Shown here one piece after another: positions 31,919-41,809 of a DNA stretch of 64,000 bases; position 1 is the stretch's first letter, and every line of letters starts with the position of its first letter. The notes beneath the pieces are model-generated. The model saw only the letters and a list, made by a program, of their open reading frames with translations, was not told where the DNA came from and searched no databases. Origin of the DNA: Saccharopolyspora indica (GTDB lineage: Bacteria > Actinomycetota > Actinomycetes > Mycobacteriales > Pseudonocardiaceae); the NCBI RefSeq assembly GCF_027853965.1, contig NZ_JAQGLB010000002.1, positions 62,001-126,000 of the forward strand, given 5' to 3'. The position numbers and the translations under genes are program-made.

Positions 31919-31942
31919 GCGAGCATGGGAACCTTCCTGTCA
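31919..31942 (-). repeat. Dispersed 24-bp repeat, single copy
   Basis: Consensus copy between the tRNA gene (5' side) and the CDF gene, 89 bp before the latter's start. Confidence 0.95.
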
Positions 31943-32030
31943 ACCACCCCGGCGTCGGCCCTGGTCACCTTGACACGTGAAATCATGCGTACTTCACTAT
32001 GTATAAGGCCGCGCTGTCGTAGGAGGGTCG

Positions 32031-32948
32031 ATGGGTCAGGGCCACGGGCACGGTTCCGCAGCCGACGCGGTCAGCGCATCCGGGCGCTACGTGCGGCGGC
32101 TGGCCATCTCGTTCGCGATCCTGCTCGCGTTCCTCGTGCTGGAAGCGGTCGTCGGGTTCATGACGTCCTCGCTGGCGCTGCTGTCCGATGCCGGGCACAT
32201 GCTCACCGACGTGCTCGGCGTGGGCATGGCGCTCGCCGCCATCACCGCCGCGCGGCGGCCGGTGGGGGACAAGCGGACCTTCGGGCTCTACCGCATGGAG
32301 GTGCTGGCCGCGCTCGCCAACGCCGTGCTGCTGTTCGGCGTCGCCGCTTACATCCTCTACGAATCGATATCCCGGTTCCAGGATCCGCCCGAGGTCGCCG
32401 GGGTGCCGATGATGCTCACCGCGGCCGCCGGGCTCGGCGCCAACCTCGTGGTGTTCGCGCTGCTGCGTCAGGGCGCCAGCGAGAGCCTGAACGTGCGCGG
32501 GGCCTACCTGGAGGTCCTCGCCGACACCCTCGGTTCGGTCGGCGTGCTGATCGGCGGTCTGCTCACCTGGCTGTTCGGCTGGTACCTGGCCGACCCGATC
32601 GTCGCCGTCGCGGTCGGCCTGTTCGTGCTGCCGCGCACCTGGAAGCTGGCCCGCCAGGCGCTGCGGATCCTCGTCCAGCAGGCCCCCGAAGGCATCGACG
32701 TGCGCGAGCTGCGCGCGGACCTGACCTCGCTGCCGTCGGTCACCGAGGTCCACGACGTGCACGTGTGGACCCTCACCTCCGGGATGGAGGTCGCTTCCGC
32801 GCACCTGACCACCGGGGCCGATGCCGACCACGGAGGGGTGCTGATCGCCGCGCAGCGCCTGCTGGCCGAGCGCTACCGCATCGAGCACGCGACGCTGCAG
32901 GTCGAGCCCGCCGAGTGCGCTAAGCGCTGTCAGGCGCTGACCTGGTGA
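32031..32948 (+). CDS. Cation diffusion facilitator (zinc/divalent metal exporter)
   Basis: 305 residues with six helices and a C-terminal cytoplasmic domain. The N-terminus is His/Gly rich (GQGHGHG). The metal sites are LLSDAGHMLTDVLG in helix 2 and YLEVLADTLGSVGV in helix 5, which gives the HxxxD/HxxxD-like pattern, with Glu-Asp in the second. The C-terminal domain has VHDVHVWTLTSGMEVASAHL. It should export Zn2+ or Co2+ by proton antiport. The start ATG has AGGAGGG upstream. TTGACA at 31970 is a possible -35. Confidence 0.92.
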   Translation: MGQGHGHGSAADAVSASGRYVRRLAISFAILLAFLVLEAVVGFMTSSLALLSDAGHMLTDVLGVGMALAAITAARRPVGDKRTFGLYRMEVLAALANAVLLFGVAAYILYESISRFQDPPEVAGVPMMLTAAAGLGANLVVFALLRQGASESLNVRGAYLEVLADTLGSVGVLIGGLLTWLFGWYLADPIVAVAVGLFVLPRTWKLARQALRILVQQAPEGIDVRELRADLTSLPSVTEVHDVHVWTLTSGMEVASAHLTTGADADHGGVLIAAQRLLAERYRIEHATLQVEPAECAKRCQALTW

Positions 32949-32962
32949 TCTGCAGGGCCGCG

Positions 32963-32986
32963 TGACAGGAAGGTTCCCATGCTCGC
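32963..32986 (+). repeat. Dispersed 24-bp repeat at a convergent junction
   Basis: Consensus copy filling the 39-bp gap between the CDF stop (32948) and the DUF305 stop (32988), sense for DUF305. Confidence 0.95.
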
Positions 32987-32987
32987 A

Positions 32988-33641
32988 TCACAGCGGGCGG
33001 GCGCCGCGCTGGGCGAGCATGGAGCGCATGAGCTCGCTCTCGTTGCTCTGCGAGCCCAGCATGTTCTTCGCCAGCTCGCGCACCGCCGGGATGGTGGCGT
33101 GGCGGGCGCCGTAGTCCGCCATCGGGGCGCCGCCCTCGTGGTGGCGCAGCATCAGCTGCAGGAAGTAGACGTCGAAGTCCGGGCCGCGCAGCGCGTGCAG
33201 GTGGGTCATCTCCGCGCTGCTGGCCATGCCGGGCATCAGGCCGCCGGAGGACGGGCCGGTCGAGGCGGTGCCGTGGTCGTGGCCCTCCGCCGACATCCAC
33301 TCCATCAGCGGGCCGACGGCCTGGGCCGGCTGGTGCCACAGGCCCAGCCAGCCCTGCATGCGACCGATCTGGTCGCGCTGGTTGGTCTCGATGTCGAAGG
33401 CCAGCTGCCGCACCGCGACGTCGGCGGCGCGCTCGCGGGCCAGCGTGGCCATGGTCACCGCTTGCTGGTGGTGCACGGACATGTCCTGCGCGAAGCCGAC
33501 GTCGACCGGGGTCGGCTCGGGTTCGGCGCGGTCGAAGGACGGCACCCGGATCAGCAGTCCGAGCGCCGCCCCCAGCAGCAGCAGTGCCAGCGCCGCCGCG
33601 ACGGCCACGAAGACGCGCGTGGCCAGCGGGCGTTCCGTCAC
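32988..33641 (-). CDS. DUF305 (ferritin-like) membrane-anchored protein
   Basis: 217 residues. Membrane anchor at about 8-28 ([21 protein letters not shown]), then an exported four-helix domain with the two DUF305 His pairs, [14 protein letters not shown] and [15 protein letters not shown], plus Met/His-rich stretches ([22 protein letters not shown]) suited to copper or other metals. The GTG start overlaps the stop of the DUF3105 gene by 4 bp. Such proteins are often linked to metal handling; the reaction is unknown. Confidence 0.88.
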   Translation of the reverse strand: MTERPLATRVFVAVAAALALLLLGAALGLLIRVPSFDRAEPEPTPVDVGFAQDMSVHHQQAVTMATLARERAADVAVRQLAFDIETNQRDQIGRMQGWLGLWHQPAQAVGPLMEWMSAEGHDHGTASTGPSSGGLMPGMASSAEMTHLHALRGPDFDVYFLQLMLRHHEGGAPMADYGARHATIPAVRELAKNMLGSQSNESELMRSMLAQRGARPL

Positions 33642-34426
33642 GGCTGGCCCATCTCGCCGGCGTCCTGGGTCGCGCCGCGGCCGTCCATCGGGACCGCGTC
33701 CGGGCCGGGCGGGGTGCCGTCGAACTTCGGCGGGTTGTTCGTGTCGAACGCGCCCGGGTAGGCCTGGCAGGAGCCGCCGATCTCCGGGTAGACGCCGTTG
33801 TTGTTCAGCCGCAGCGCGGTGATGAACTGGTCGATGCGCGGGTCGTCGGCGCTGTCGACCTTGAGCTGGTGGCCCCACGACTGCAGCGAGATCGGGCTGT
33901 CCAGTCCCGGGTACGGCGACATCATCGTGTACTGCTTGCCCTCGGCGCGGACCTTGAGCCGCTCGATGCCGGCCTCGTCGACCTTCTCCGGGTTGTAGGC
34001 GATCCACACCGCGCCGTGCTCCAGCGAGTGGACCATGTTCTCGGTGCGCACCGCCTCCGGGTACACCACGCCCATGCAGTCCGCCCAGATGCCGTCGTGC
34101 GGGCCGCCGAACGGCGGGGAGTGGTCGTAGGCCACCCGCTGCGCCGGGGTGACGTGGATCTGACCCGGGTAGTCCACGACCGTGACGCCGGGGATCTTCT
34201 TGGACGGGTCCGGGTTCTCCGGGGACGGCTTGAACGGCTCGGCGGCCTTCTCCGCGGCCTCCTGCGCCGCGCGGACGTCGGCGGTTTCCGAGTACCTCAT
34301 GAACGCGAAGCCGAAGACCACCGCAGCGAACACCGCTACGACGGTGACGCCCGAGATCAGCATCCAGGGGATTTGCCGCTGGTGCACCACGGCGCCGCGC
34401 ACCGCTTTGCTCTTCCTGTTCGCCAT
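33638..34426 (-). CDS. DUF3105 membrane-anchored protein
   Basis: 262 residues from ATG 34426. Cytoplasmic start, one helix (about 18-42: [22 protein letters not shown]), then the exported DUF3105 domain: [22 protein letters not shown]-like region with conserved His and Cys, [16 protein letters not shown], and a C-terminal [12 protein letters not shown]. The pair DUF3105-DUF305 upstream of argS is a familiar actinobacterial arrangement. The function is unknown; the His and Cys suggest metal binding. Confidence 0.88.
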   Translation of the reverse strand: MANRKSKAVRGAVVHQRQIPWMLISGVTVVAVFAAVVFGFAFMRYSETADVRAAQEAAEKAAEPFKPSPENPDPSKKIPGVTVVDYPGQIHVTPAQRVAYDHSPPFGGPHDGIWADCMGVVYPEAVRTENMVHSLEHGAVWIAYNPEKVDEAGIERLKVRAEGKQYTMMSPYPGLDSPISLQSWGHQLKVDSADDPRIDQFITALRLNNNGVYPEIGGSCQAYPGAFDTNNPPKFDGTPPGPDAVPMDGRGATQDAGEMGQP

Positions 34427-34623
34427 GCTGTTCGCAAACCTCGTCTCAAGAACCACCGGGGGATCCGGCCCGCCAGTGTAGAGATTGCCGACGCCGCGAG
34501 AAGCCTTCCGGCCAATGCTCGCCACCACACGTTCTCACACCGCTGTGACCGGGTGATCACGCGGCGTGGTCTTGCCTGTTGGGACGTGGCCAACCCGTTG
34601 GCTGAGCAGCGCGGACACTTCCT

Positions 34624-34636
34624 TAGACTGCATAAG
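34624..34636 (+). promoter_or_regulatory. Promoter of argS, leaderless start
   Basis: TAGACT (34624-34629) followed by seven bases and then GTG 34637. The spacing matches transcription starting at the first base of the start codon. No Shine-Dalgarno is present. Confidence 0.7.
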
Positions 34637-36298
34637 GTGACTCCCGCCGCGCTCGCAGAACTGGTCCGCAACACCGCCGTCGAGGTGCTCTCCGGCAAGC
34701 AGCTGGACACCTCCGTGCTGCCCGAGGTGGTGACGGTCGAGCGACCCCGCAACCCGGAGCACGGTGACTACGCCACCAACCTCGCGATGCAGGTGGCCAA
34801 GAAGGCCGGGGTCAAGCCGCGCGACCTGGCGACCTGGCTGGCCGAGGCGCTGACCGGCAAGGACGGCATCGACTCGGTTGACGTCGCCGGTCCCGGCTTC
34901 CTGAACCTGCGGCTGGCCGCCGACGCGCAGGGCCAGATCGTGCGCGAGGTGCTCACCCGCGCCGCCGACTACGGCGACGGTGACGGCTACGCCGGGCTGA
35001 AGGTCAACCTGGAGTTCGTCTCGGCGAACCCGACCGGCCCGATCCACCTGGGCGGCACCCGGTGGGCGGCGGTCGGCGACGCGCTCGGCCGGGTGCTGGC
35101 CGCGCAGGGCGCCGAGGTGACCCGCGAGTACTACTTCAACGACGCCGGCGCGCAGATCGACCGGTTCGTGCGGTCGCTGATCGCCGCCGCCGAGGGCGAG
35201 CCCGCCCCGGAGGACGGCTACGGCGGCGCCTACATCGCCGACATCGCCGCCGAGGTGCTCAAGGCCGAGCCCGCGGTGATGGAGCAGCCCGCCGAGGAGC
35301 GGCACGAGACCTTCCGCCGCATCGGCGTCGGCTTGATGTTCGACGAGATCAAGCAGAGCCTGCACGAGTTCGGCACCGACTTCGACGTGTTCTTCCACGA
35401 GGACTCGCTGCACACCTCCGGTGCGGTGGCGCAGGCGCTGGAGACGCTGAAGAAGTCCGGCCACGTGTACTTCGCCGACGGCGCCTGGTGGCTGCGCTCC
35501 ACCGAGTTCGGCGACGACAAGGACCGGGTGGTCATCAAGAGCGACGGCGCGCCCGCCTACATCGCCGGTGACGTCGCCTACCTGCTGGACAAGCGCAACC
35601 GCGGCTTCGAGCTGTGCATCTACATGCTGGGCGCCGACCACCACGGCTACATCGCCCGGCTCAAGGCCGCCGCCGCGGCGCTGGGCGACGACCCGGCCGT
35701 GGTGGAGGTGCTCATCGGGCAGCTGGTGAACCTGGTGCGCGACGGCAAACCGGTGCGGATGAGCAAGCGCGCGGGCACCGTCGTCACCCTGGAGGACCTG
35801 GTGGAGGCGGTCGGCGTGGACGCCGCCCGCTACTCGCTGATCCGCTCCTCCGCGGACTCCGCGCTCGACATCGACCTGGACCTGATCACCAAGCGCACCA
35901 ACGAGAACCCGGTGTTCTACGTCCAGTACGCGCACGCCCGGCTGTCGTCGCTGCAGCGCAACGCGGCCTCGCTGGGCATCGAGCGCGGCCCGGTGGACGA
36001 CGCCGACCTGTCGCTGCTCACCCACGAACGCGAGGGCGACCTGATCCGCACCCTCGGCGAGTTCCCGCGCGTGGTGAACTCGGCCGCCCAGCTGCGCGAA
36101 CCGCACCGGGTGGCCCGCTACCTGGAGGACGTGGCCAGCGCGTACCACAAGTTCTACGACGCGTGCCGCGTGCTCTACCCCGGCGACGACCAGGCCAGCC
36201 CGCTGACCATCGCCCGGCTTCAGCTGTGCGAGGCGACCCGGCAGGTCATCGCCAACGGCTTGGCGCTGCTGGGCGTCAGCGCACCCGAACAGATGTGA
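34637..36298 (+). CDS. argS: Arginyl-tRNA synthetase
   Basis: 553 residues, class I synthetase charging tRNA-Arg. The N-terminal Add-1 domain occupies residues 1 to about 100. The HIGH-like signature is [11 protein letters not shown] (near 131-139) and the KMSKS-like loop is RMSKRAG (about 374). The C-terminal anticodon-binding DALR domain ends [11 protein letters not shown], typical of the family. It heads the run argS-lysA-hom-thrC-thrB, with 65 bp before lysA, an arrangement conserved in actinobacteria. Confidence 0.97.
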   Translation: MTPAALAELVRNTAVEVLSGKQLDTSVLPEVVTVERPRNPEHGDYATNLAMQVAKKAGVKPRDLATWLAEALTGKDGIDSVDVAGPGFLNLRLAADAQGQIVREVLTRAADYGDGDGYAGLKVNLEFVSANPTGPIHLGGTRWAAVGDALGRVLAAQGAEVTREYYFNDAGAQIDRFVRSLIAAAEGEPAPEDGYGGAYIADIAAEVLKAEPAVMEQPAEERHETFRRIGVGLMFDEIKQSLHEFGTDFDVFFHEDSLHTSGAVAQALETLKKSGHVYFADGAWWLRSTEFGDDKDRVVIKSDGAPAYIAGDVAYLLDKRNRGFELCIYMLGADHHGYIARLKAAAAALGDDPAVVEVLIGQLVNLVRDGKPVRMSKRAGTVVTLEDLVEAVGVDAARYSLIRSSADSALDIDLDLITKRTNENPVFYVQYAHARLSSLQRNAASLGIERGPVDDADLSLLTHEREGDLIRTLGEFPRVVNSAAQLREPHRVARYLEDVASAYHKFYDACRVLYPGDDQASPLTIARLQLCEATRQVIANGLALLGVSAPEQM

Positions 36299-36363
36299 GA
36301 ACGCGGCCGCACGTGCCGTGACGAATCGCCTGTCCAGCGGCAGGCTGCGCGAAGGAGCTCTAG

Positions 36364-37782
36364 ATGCGCGCCCATCCCGCCGGGCCCCGGCACGCCGATG
36401 TCGTGCTGCCCGGCAACACCGCGGGACCGGTTCCGGCCACCGCTGAAGACGTCGACCGCCTGCACCCGCAGGTGTGGCCGCGCAACAGCGAGCGCGGCGC
36501 CGACGGCGTCGTCCGCTTCGCCGGCATCGACGTCCGAGACCTGGCGGAGCGCTTCGGCACCCCGCTGTTCGTGCTGGACGAGGACGACTTCCGGTCCCGC
36601 TGCCGCGACTACGCCGAGGCGTTCGGCGACCCGACCGCGGTGCACTACGCCTCGAAGGCGTTCCTGTGCACCGAGGTCGCTCGCTGGGTGGCCGAGGAGG
36701 GCCTGAGCCTGGACGTGTGCAGCGGCGGCGAGCTGGCCGTGGCGCTGCGCGCCGGGTTCCCCGCCGAGCGGATCACCTTCCACGGCAACAACAAGTCCGT
36801 GGCCGAGCTGGCCGCGGCGGTGGAGGCCGGGGTCGGTTCGGTGGTGCTGGACTCGTTCCACGAGATCGCCCGGCTGGAGCACATCGCCGCCGAGCGCGGC
36901 GTCCAGCAGCACGTGCTGGTGCGCGTCACGGTGGGCGTCGAGGCGCACACCCACGAGTTCATCGCCACCGCGCACGAGGACCAGAAGTTCGGCTTCTCGC
37001 TGGCGGGCGGGCAGGCCGCGGAGGCCGTGCACCGGGTGCTGAAGGCCGGTTCGCTGGTGCTGGCCGGGCTGCACAGCCACATCGGTTCGCAGATCTTCGA
37101 CGTGGACGGCTTCGAGCTGGCCGCGCACCGGGTGGTGCGGCTGCTGGCCGAGCTGCGCGCCGAGCACGGCGCCGGCGCGCTGGCCAGCGCCACCACCGTG
37201 GACCTCGGCGGCGGGCTGGGCATCGCCTACACCGGTGACGACGACCCGCTGCCGCCCGACCAGCTGGCCACCCGGCTGCGCGAGATCGTCGGCAAGGAGG
37301 CCGACAACGCGGGCATCCCGGTGCCCAAGATCGCGGTGGAGCCCGGTCGCGCCATCGTCGGCCCCGGCATGGTCACCGTCTACGAGGTCGGCACCATCAA
37401 GGACGTCGCGCTGGGCGCCGAGGTGCACCGCAAGTACGTCAGCGTCGACGGCGGCATGAGCGACAACATCCGCACCTCGCTCTACGACGCCGTCTACGAC
37501 TCCCGGCTGGTGTCGCGCAGCGCCGAAGCGCCCGCCGTGCTGTCCCGCATCGTGGGCAAGCACTGTGAGTCCGGTGACGTAGTGGTGCGCGACTGCTGGC
37601 TTCCGGAGGACATTGCTCCAGGAGACCTGCTCGCAGTGGCCGCCACCGGCGCCTACTGCTACGTGATGGCGAGCAACTACAACCGCCTGCCCAAGCCGCC
37701 CGTGGTGGCGGTGCGCGATGGTCAGGCGCGGTTGCTGCTGCGCAGGGAGACCGAGGACGACCTGCTCCGGCTGGAGGTGTGA
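36364..37782 (+). CDS. lysA: Diaminopimelate decarboxylase
   Basis: 472 residues, PLP fold-III enzyme making L-lysine from meso-diaminopimelate. The PLP lysine is in HYASKAF (Lys98). [35 protein letters not shown] and [11 protein letters not shown] follow in the usual order, and the substrate Cys-Glu region is KHCESGDV. The ATG has GGAG six bases upstream. The stop abuts the hom start with no gap. Confidence 0.97.
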   Translation: MRAHPAGPRHADVVLPGNTAGPVPATAEDVDRLHPQVWPRNSERGADGVVRFAGIDVRDLAERFGTPLFVLDEDDFRSRCRDYAEAFGDPTAVHYASKAFLCTEVARWVAEEGLSLDVCSGGELAVALRAGFPAERITFHGNNKSVAELAAAVEAGVGSVVLDSFHEIARLEHIAAERGVQQHVLVRVTVGVEAHTHEFIATAHEDQKFGFSLAGGQAAEAVHRVLKAGSLVLAGLHSHIGSQIFDVDGFELAAHRVVRLLAELRAEHGAGALASATTVDLGGGLGIAYTGDDDPLPPDQLATRLREIVGKEADNAGIPVPKIAVEPGRAIVGPGMVTVYEVGTIKDVALGAEVHRKYVSVDGGMSDNIRTSLYDAVYDSRLVSRSAEAPAVLSRIVGKHCESGDVVVRDCWLPEDIAPGDLLAVAATGAYCYVMASNYNRLPKPPVVAVRDGQARLLLRRETEDDLLRLEV

Positions 37783-39087
37783 GTGAACCAGGACCGTGAA
37801 CCGATCCGGGTCGCGCTGTTGGGGTGCGGCACGGTCGGTACCGAGGTGCTGCGCCTGCTGCACGACCAACCCGACGAGTTCGCTGCCCGGACCGGGGCGC
37901 CGATGCTGGTCACCGGTGTCGCGGTGCGCCGGCCGCACAAGCACCCCGAGGTGCCGCAGCACCTGCTCACCACCGACGCGCACGCGCTGGTGGAGGGCGA
38001 CGTCGACGTCGTGGTGGAGCTGATCGGCGGCATCGAGCCCGCCCGGTCGCTGCTGCTGACCGCGCTGCGGTCCGGCAAGTCGGTGGTGACCGCGAACAAG
38101 GCGCTGCTGGCCGAGCACGGCTCCGAGCTCTACGCCGCCGCGGACGCCTCCGGCGCCGACATCTACTTCGAGGCGGCCGTCGCCGGGGCCATCCCGCTGC
38201 TGCGGCCGCTGCGCGAGTCGCTGGCCGGGGACCGGATCAACCGGGTCATGGGCATCGTCAACGGCACCACCAACTTCATCCTGTCGGCGATGGACTCCAC
38301 CGGTGCGGGTTACGCCGAAACGCTGGACGAGGCCGGCCGGCTGGGCTACGCCGAGGCGGACCCGACCGCCGACGTGGACGGCTTCGACGCCGCCGCGAAG
38401 GCCGCGATCCTCGCCTCGCTGGCGTTCCACACCCGGGTCACCGCCAGCGATGTGCACCGCGAGGGCATCTCGGCGGTCACGCCCGGCGACATCGCCGCGG
38501 CGCGCACCCTGGACCGCTCGGTGAAGCTGCTGGCGATCTGCGAGCGGGTGGTCGACGAGGACGGCACCGAGTCGGTGTCGGCCCGCGTGCACCCGGCGAT
38601 GATCCCGCGCAGCCACCCGCTGGCGAGCGTCGGCGACGCCTTCAACGCGGTGTTCGTGGAGGCCGAGGCCGCCGGGCAGCTGATGTTCTACGGCCAGGGC
38701 GCGGGGGGAGCGCCCACCGCCAGCGCGGTGCTGGGCGACCTCGTCGCGGTGGCGCGCAACCTGGTGGTGGCGGGCAAGGGGCCCCGGGAGTCGGCGCACG
38801 CGCAGCTGCCGATGCGCCCGATGGGCAAGACCCCGACCCGCTACCACATCAGCCTCGACGTGGCCGACAAGCCGGGCGTGCTCTCGCAGGTCGCGGCCAT
38901 GTTCAACGACAACGACGTCAGCATCTCGGTCGTGCGACAGCAGGGCCGGGGTGCCGAAGCCAGCCTCGTGGTGGTCACCCACACCGCCGCCGATGCGGCA
39001 TTGAAGTCCACTGTGGACAAGATCGCGCAACTGCCGGTGGTGCGCGAGGTGGTCAGCGTGATGCGTGTGGAAGGTGAACCGTCTTGA
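37783..39087 (+). CDS. hom: Homoserine dehydrogenase
   Basis: 434 residues, NAD(P)-dependent reduction of aspartate semialdehyde to homoserine. Nucleotide motif LLGCGTVG (13-19), catalytic region [11 protein letters not shown] and a Lys in [11 protein letters not shown]. The C-terminal ACT domain ([18 protein letters not shown] onward) gives feedback control by threonine, as in Corynebacterium. The GTG start directly follows lysA's stop. Its own stop overlaps the thrC start (TTGA). Confidence 0.97.
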   Translation: MNQDREPIRVALLGCGTVGTEVLRLLHDQPDEFAARTGAPMLVTGVAVRRPHKHPEVPQHLLTTDAHALVEGDVDVVVELIGGIEPARSLLLTALRSGKSVVTANKALLAEHGSELYAAADASGADIYFEAAVAGAIPLLRPLRESLAGDRINRVMGIVNGTTNFILSAMDSTGAGYAETLDEAGRLGYAEADPTADVDGFDAAAKAAILASLAFHTRVTASDVHREGISAVTPGDIAAARTLDRSVKLLAICERVVDEDGTESVSARVHPAMIPRSHPLASVGDAFNAVFVEAEAAGQLMFYGQGAGGAPTASAVLGDLVAVARNLVVAGKGPRESAHAQLPMRPMGKTPTRYHISLDVADKPGVLSQVAAMFNDNDVSISVVRQQGRGAEASLVVVTHTAADAALKSTVDKIAQLPVVREVVSVMRVEGEPS

Positions 39088-40166
39088 CGAACATCCAGGG
39101 TGCTGCGGTGCGGGCCGGCTGGCCCGGTCTGATCGAGGCCTACCGGGACCGGGTGCCGGTGCCGGAGGGGGCGCGCGTGGTGACCCTGCAGGAGGGCAAC
39201 ACCCCGCTGGTGCCCGCGCACCACCTGTCCGAGCTGACCGGCAGCACCGTCTACCTGAAGGTGGAGGGCGCCAACCCGACCGGCTCGTTCAAGGACCGCG
39301 GCATGACCGTGGCCATCACGCACGCGCTCGCCGCGGGCAGCAAGGCGGTCATCTGCGCCTCCACCGGCAACACGTCGGCATCGGCCGCCGCCTACGCGGC
39401 GCGCGCCGGTCTGACCTCCGCGGTGCTGGTGCCGCAGGGCAAGATCGCGCTGGGCAAGCTCGCCCAGGCCGTGGTGCACGGTGCGAAGATCCTGCAGGTC
39501 CAGGGCAACTTCGACGACTGCCTGGAGCTGGCCCGCAAGACCTCCGCCGAGCACCCGGTGACCCTGGTCAACTCGGTCAACCCGGTGCGCCTGGAGGGGC
39601 AGAAGACCGCGGCGTTCGAGATCTGCGACGTGCTCGGCCGGGCGCCGGACGTGCACTGCCTGCCGGTCGGCAACGCGGGCAACATCACCGCCTACTGGAA
39701 GGGCTACACCGAGTACGCGGGCGACGGCATCATCGAGCGCACCCCGCGGATGTTCGGCTTCCAGGCGGCCGGGGCGGCGCCGCTGGTGCACGGCCAGCCG
39801 GTGGCCAACCCGGAGACCATCGCCACCGCGATCCGCGTCGGCAGCCCCGCTTCCTGGCGCGGCGCCACCGACGCGAAGGACGCCTCCGGCGGGCTGTTCG
39901 CGGCGGTGACCGACGAGCAGATCCTGGCCGCCTACCGGCTGCTGGCCTCCCGCGAGGGCGTCTTCGTCGAGCCCGCCTCGGCCTCCAGCGTCGCCGGGCT
40001 GCTGGCCACCGCCGCCGACGGCAGGCTGCCCGCCGGCTCGGTCGTGGTCTGCACGGTCACCGGGCACGGCCTGAAGGACCCGGACACCGCGCTGTCCGGC
40101 ATGGTCGAGGTCGAGCCGCTGCCGGTCGACCCCGGCGCGGTCGCCACCGCGCTGGAGCTGGCATGA
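39084..40166 (+). CDS. thrC: Threonine synthase
   Basis: 360 residues, PLP fold-II, converting O-phosphohomoserine to threonine. The PLP lysine is in [10 protein letters not shown] (Lys70); [18 protein letters not shown] is the phosphate/PLP loop, and [10 protein letters not shown] binds the PLP phosphate. It lacks the N-terminal extension of the plant/E. coli-type long form. The TTG start overlaps the hom stop by 4 bp, with AGGTGA upstream. The stop overlaps the thrB start. Confidence 0.96.
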   Translation: MTNIQGAAVRAGWPGLIEAYRDRVPVPEGARVVTLQEGNTPLVPAHHLSELTGSTVYLKVEGANPTGSFKDRGMTVAITHALAAGSKAVICASTGNTSASAAAYAARAGLTSAVLVPQGKIALGKLAQAVVHGAKILQVQGNFDDCLELARKTSAEHPVTLVNSVNPVRLEGQKTAAFEICDVLGRAPDVHCLPVGNAGNITAYWKGYTEYAGDGIIERTPRMFGFQAAGAAPLVHGQPVANPETIATAIRVGSPASWRGATDAKDASGGLFAAVTDEQILAAYRLLASREGVFVEPASASSVAGLLATAADGRLPAGSVVVCTVTGHGLKDPDTALSGMVEVEPLPVDPGAVATALELA

Positions 40167-41077
40167 CCGGCCTGCCGGTTTCGGCCGTCCGGGTGAAAGT
40201 TCCCGGCTCGACGGCGAACCTCGGCTCCGGTTTCGACGCGCTGGGCATGGCGTTGTCCTTGCACGACAACGTTTCCGTGCGGGTGGTGGACGGGCCACCG
40301 GGATCGGCGAGCGTACAGGTCGAGGGCGAGGGCGCCGACTCGGTTCCCACCGACGAGCGTCACTTGGTGGTGCGAGTCGTCCACAAGACGTTGGCGGAAC
40401 TCGGTTTCCCCGCTCCCGCGCTGCGGTTGCACTGCGAGAACAGCATTCCGCACGCGCGCGGCCTGGGCTCCTCGGCGGCGGCCACCGTCGCCGGGGTCGC
40501 CGCGGGCTTCGCGCTCGCCGGAATCGACTTGCGGGACAACGACAACGCCGAGCTGGCGCTGCACCTGGCCGCGGCCAGGGAAGGGCACGCGGACAACGCG
40601 GCGGCCAGCCTGCTCGGCGGATTCGTGGTGGCGTGGCAGGAATCCGGCCGGTTCCGCGCGGTCCGGATGCGACCGCACCCGGACGTGTCACCGATCGCCT
40701 TCGTCCCGCAGGCGCGGTCCGCCACCGACGTCACCCGCGGTCTGCTGCCGGAGCGGGTCCCGCACGCCGACGCCGCGTTCGCGGCCGGTCGCGCGGCGCT
40801 GGCCGTGCACGCGATGACCCGCGCGCCGGAACTGCTGCTGGCGGCGACCGCGGACCGGCTGCACCAGGACTACCGCGAATCGGCGTGGCCGGACACCATC
40901 GCGCTGGTCCACCGGTTGCGCGAGGCGGGCGTGGCGGCCGCGGTCTCCGGAGCGGGGCCGACCGTGCTCGCGCTGCCGACCGGCGGGGAGCTGCCCGCGG
41001 AGATTGCGCCGAACGGCTTCCAGGCGTTGCGCCTTCCGGTCGACGACGCGGGCGTGCAGATCGTCGAGCAGGTCTGA
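40163..41077 (+). CDS. thrB: Homoserine kinase
   Basis: 304 residues, GHMP kinase phosphorylating homoserine. The N-terminal [20 protein letters not shown] is followed by the ATP-loop motif [12 protein letters not shown] (96-107) and the third GHMP motif [13 protein letters not shown]. The ATGA overlap with thrC gives translational coupling, so the threonine branch is made as a unit. A GC hairpin (41081-41120) ends the operon. Confidence 0.96.
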   Translation: MTGLPVSAVRVKVPGSTANLGSGFDALGMALSLHDNVSVRVVDGPPGSASVQVEGEGADSVPTDERHLVVRVVHKTLAELGFPAPALRLHCENSIPHARGLGSSAAATVAGVAAGFALAGIDLRDNDNAELALHLAAAREGHADNAAASLLGGFVVAWQESGRFRAVRMRPHPDVSPIAFVPQARSATDVTRGLLPERVPHADAAFAAGRAALAVHAMTRAPELLLAATADRLHQDYRESAWPDTIALVHRLREAGVAAAVSGAGPTVLALPTGGELPAEIAPNGFQALRLPVDDAGVQIVEQV

Positions 41078-41080
41078 CCC

Positions 41081-41120
41081 GGGGCGGTGAACGGGGTGGG
41101 AAAGCCCAGTTCACCGCCCC
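41081..41120 (+). terminator. Hairpin at the end of the thr operon
   Basis: GGGGCGGTGAAC (41081-41092) and GTTCACCGCCCC (41109-41120) are perfect 12-bp arms with a 16-nt loop, 4 bp past the thrB stop. No U-run. Confidence 0.7.
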
Positions 41121-41240
41121 GCGGCGGGGGTCTTGCACGGAAGTGGTACAAAGGACGTGTCGCCGGTGGCGAGCAGCGGATTCGCTGGCTGGTCGTCGAC
41201 GACACGATCTGAAAGGGCGTGCCACACGCCCGGGGGGTTG

Positions 41241-41269
41241 TTGCACCTGAACTACTGGGCGTCTACCCT
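41241..41269 (+). promoter_or_regulatory. rho: Promoter of rho
   Basis: TTGCAC (41241-41246), 17-bp spacer, TACCCT (41264-41269). This is a good housekeeping sigma pattern. Transcription would start near 41276, 534 nt before the rho start codon. Confidence 0.65.
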
Positions 41270-41809
41270 CAAGGTCAATCAGTCACCGCGCCCAGGGTGC
41301 CGGTGCCGTATCCGGAACATCGTTTTCCGGAGCGCATCTCCCGCCGTGAATTGAACTCCACCCGCCACGGGTGAAGATCAACTTAGGCGGGTTCGGCGAT
41401 CGCGGTGACCGAGGCAGGAGTTGTCAACTCAATTGAGTTCGCTTCGGGGCGATCGACGGTGTACGTCGTTGCCGTTGTCGGGGTGGGGGCCTTAAGTTCC
41501 AGGAAGTGGTCCCCGAGCAAGCATCCGGGGCGCCAACATGAGTCGGGGATTCCTGGGATGAGGCGGCAGGGCGTGCATCGGCACGTGTGGATCGGAGTGG
41601 ATGCGTCGCACATGGACCACGCGAGCCGGGTGCCTCCCACTGCCCGGTGCTGCTGGTTCCCGAGCCAACGCCGAATTCGGTCGCGCCACGCGCGCAGGGA
41701 TGCCGATCGGCGAGAGAGCTGGTAGCACACACCGGCCGCCCGCACTCCAGAGCGGGCGGGCAATCCGCTGGGTCGCGTAGGAGGCGCGGTCCGGTCAGGA
41801 AGGACATTC

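Larger units (their letters stand above)
41078..41809. other. rho: thrB-rho intergenic region with promoter and long rho leader
   Basis: About 730 bp without a coding gene. It holds the thr operon hairpin, a promoter at 41241-41269 and a roughly 530-nt untranslated leader of rho with several possible stems, including CCGCCCGC/GCGGGCGG at 41736-41759. Confidence 0.65.

Noticed and set aside
31919-31942. Tiny peptide genes starting at the ATG inside the repeat (reading MGTFLS)
   Set aside because: There is no ribosome site, the frames after the repeat differ at each locus, and the ATG is lost in several copies (variants with AAGGG).
36220-39030. A 936-codon minus-strand frame opposite lysA and hom, and a similar 987-codon frame opposite the atp genes (52009-54972)
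   Set aside because: Both mirror well-identified enzymes on the plus strand and have the same antisense composition.
41405-41725. A 106-codon gene in the rho leader
   Set aside because: No ribosome site, no hydrophobic or domain pattern, and the composition is unlike the neighbouring genes.
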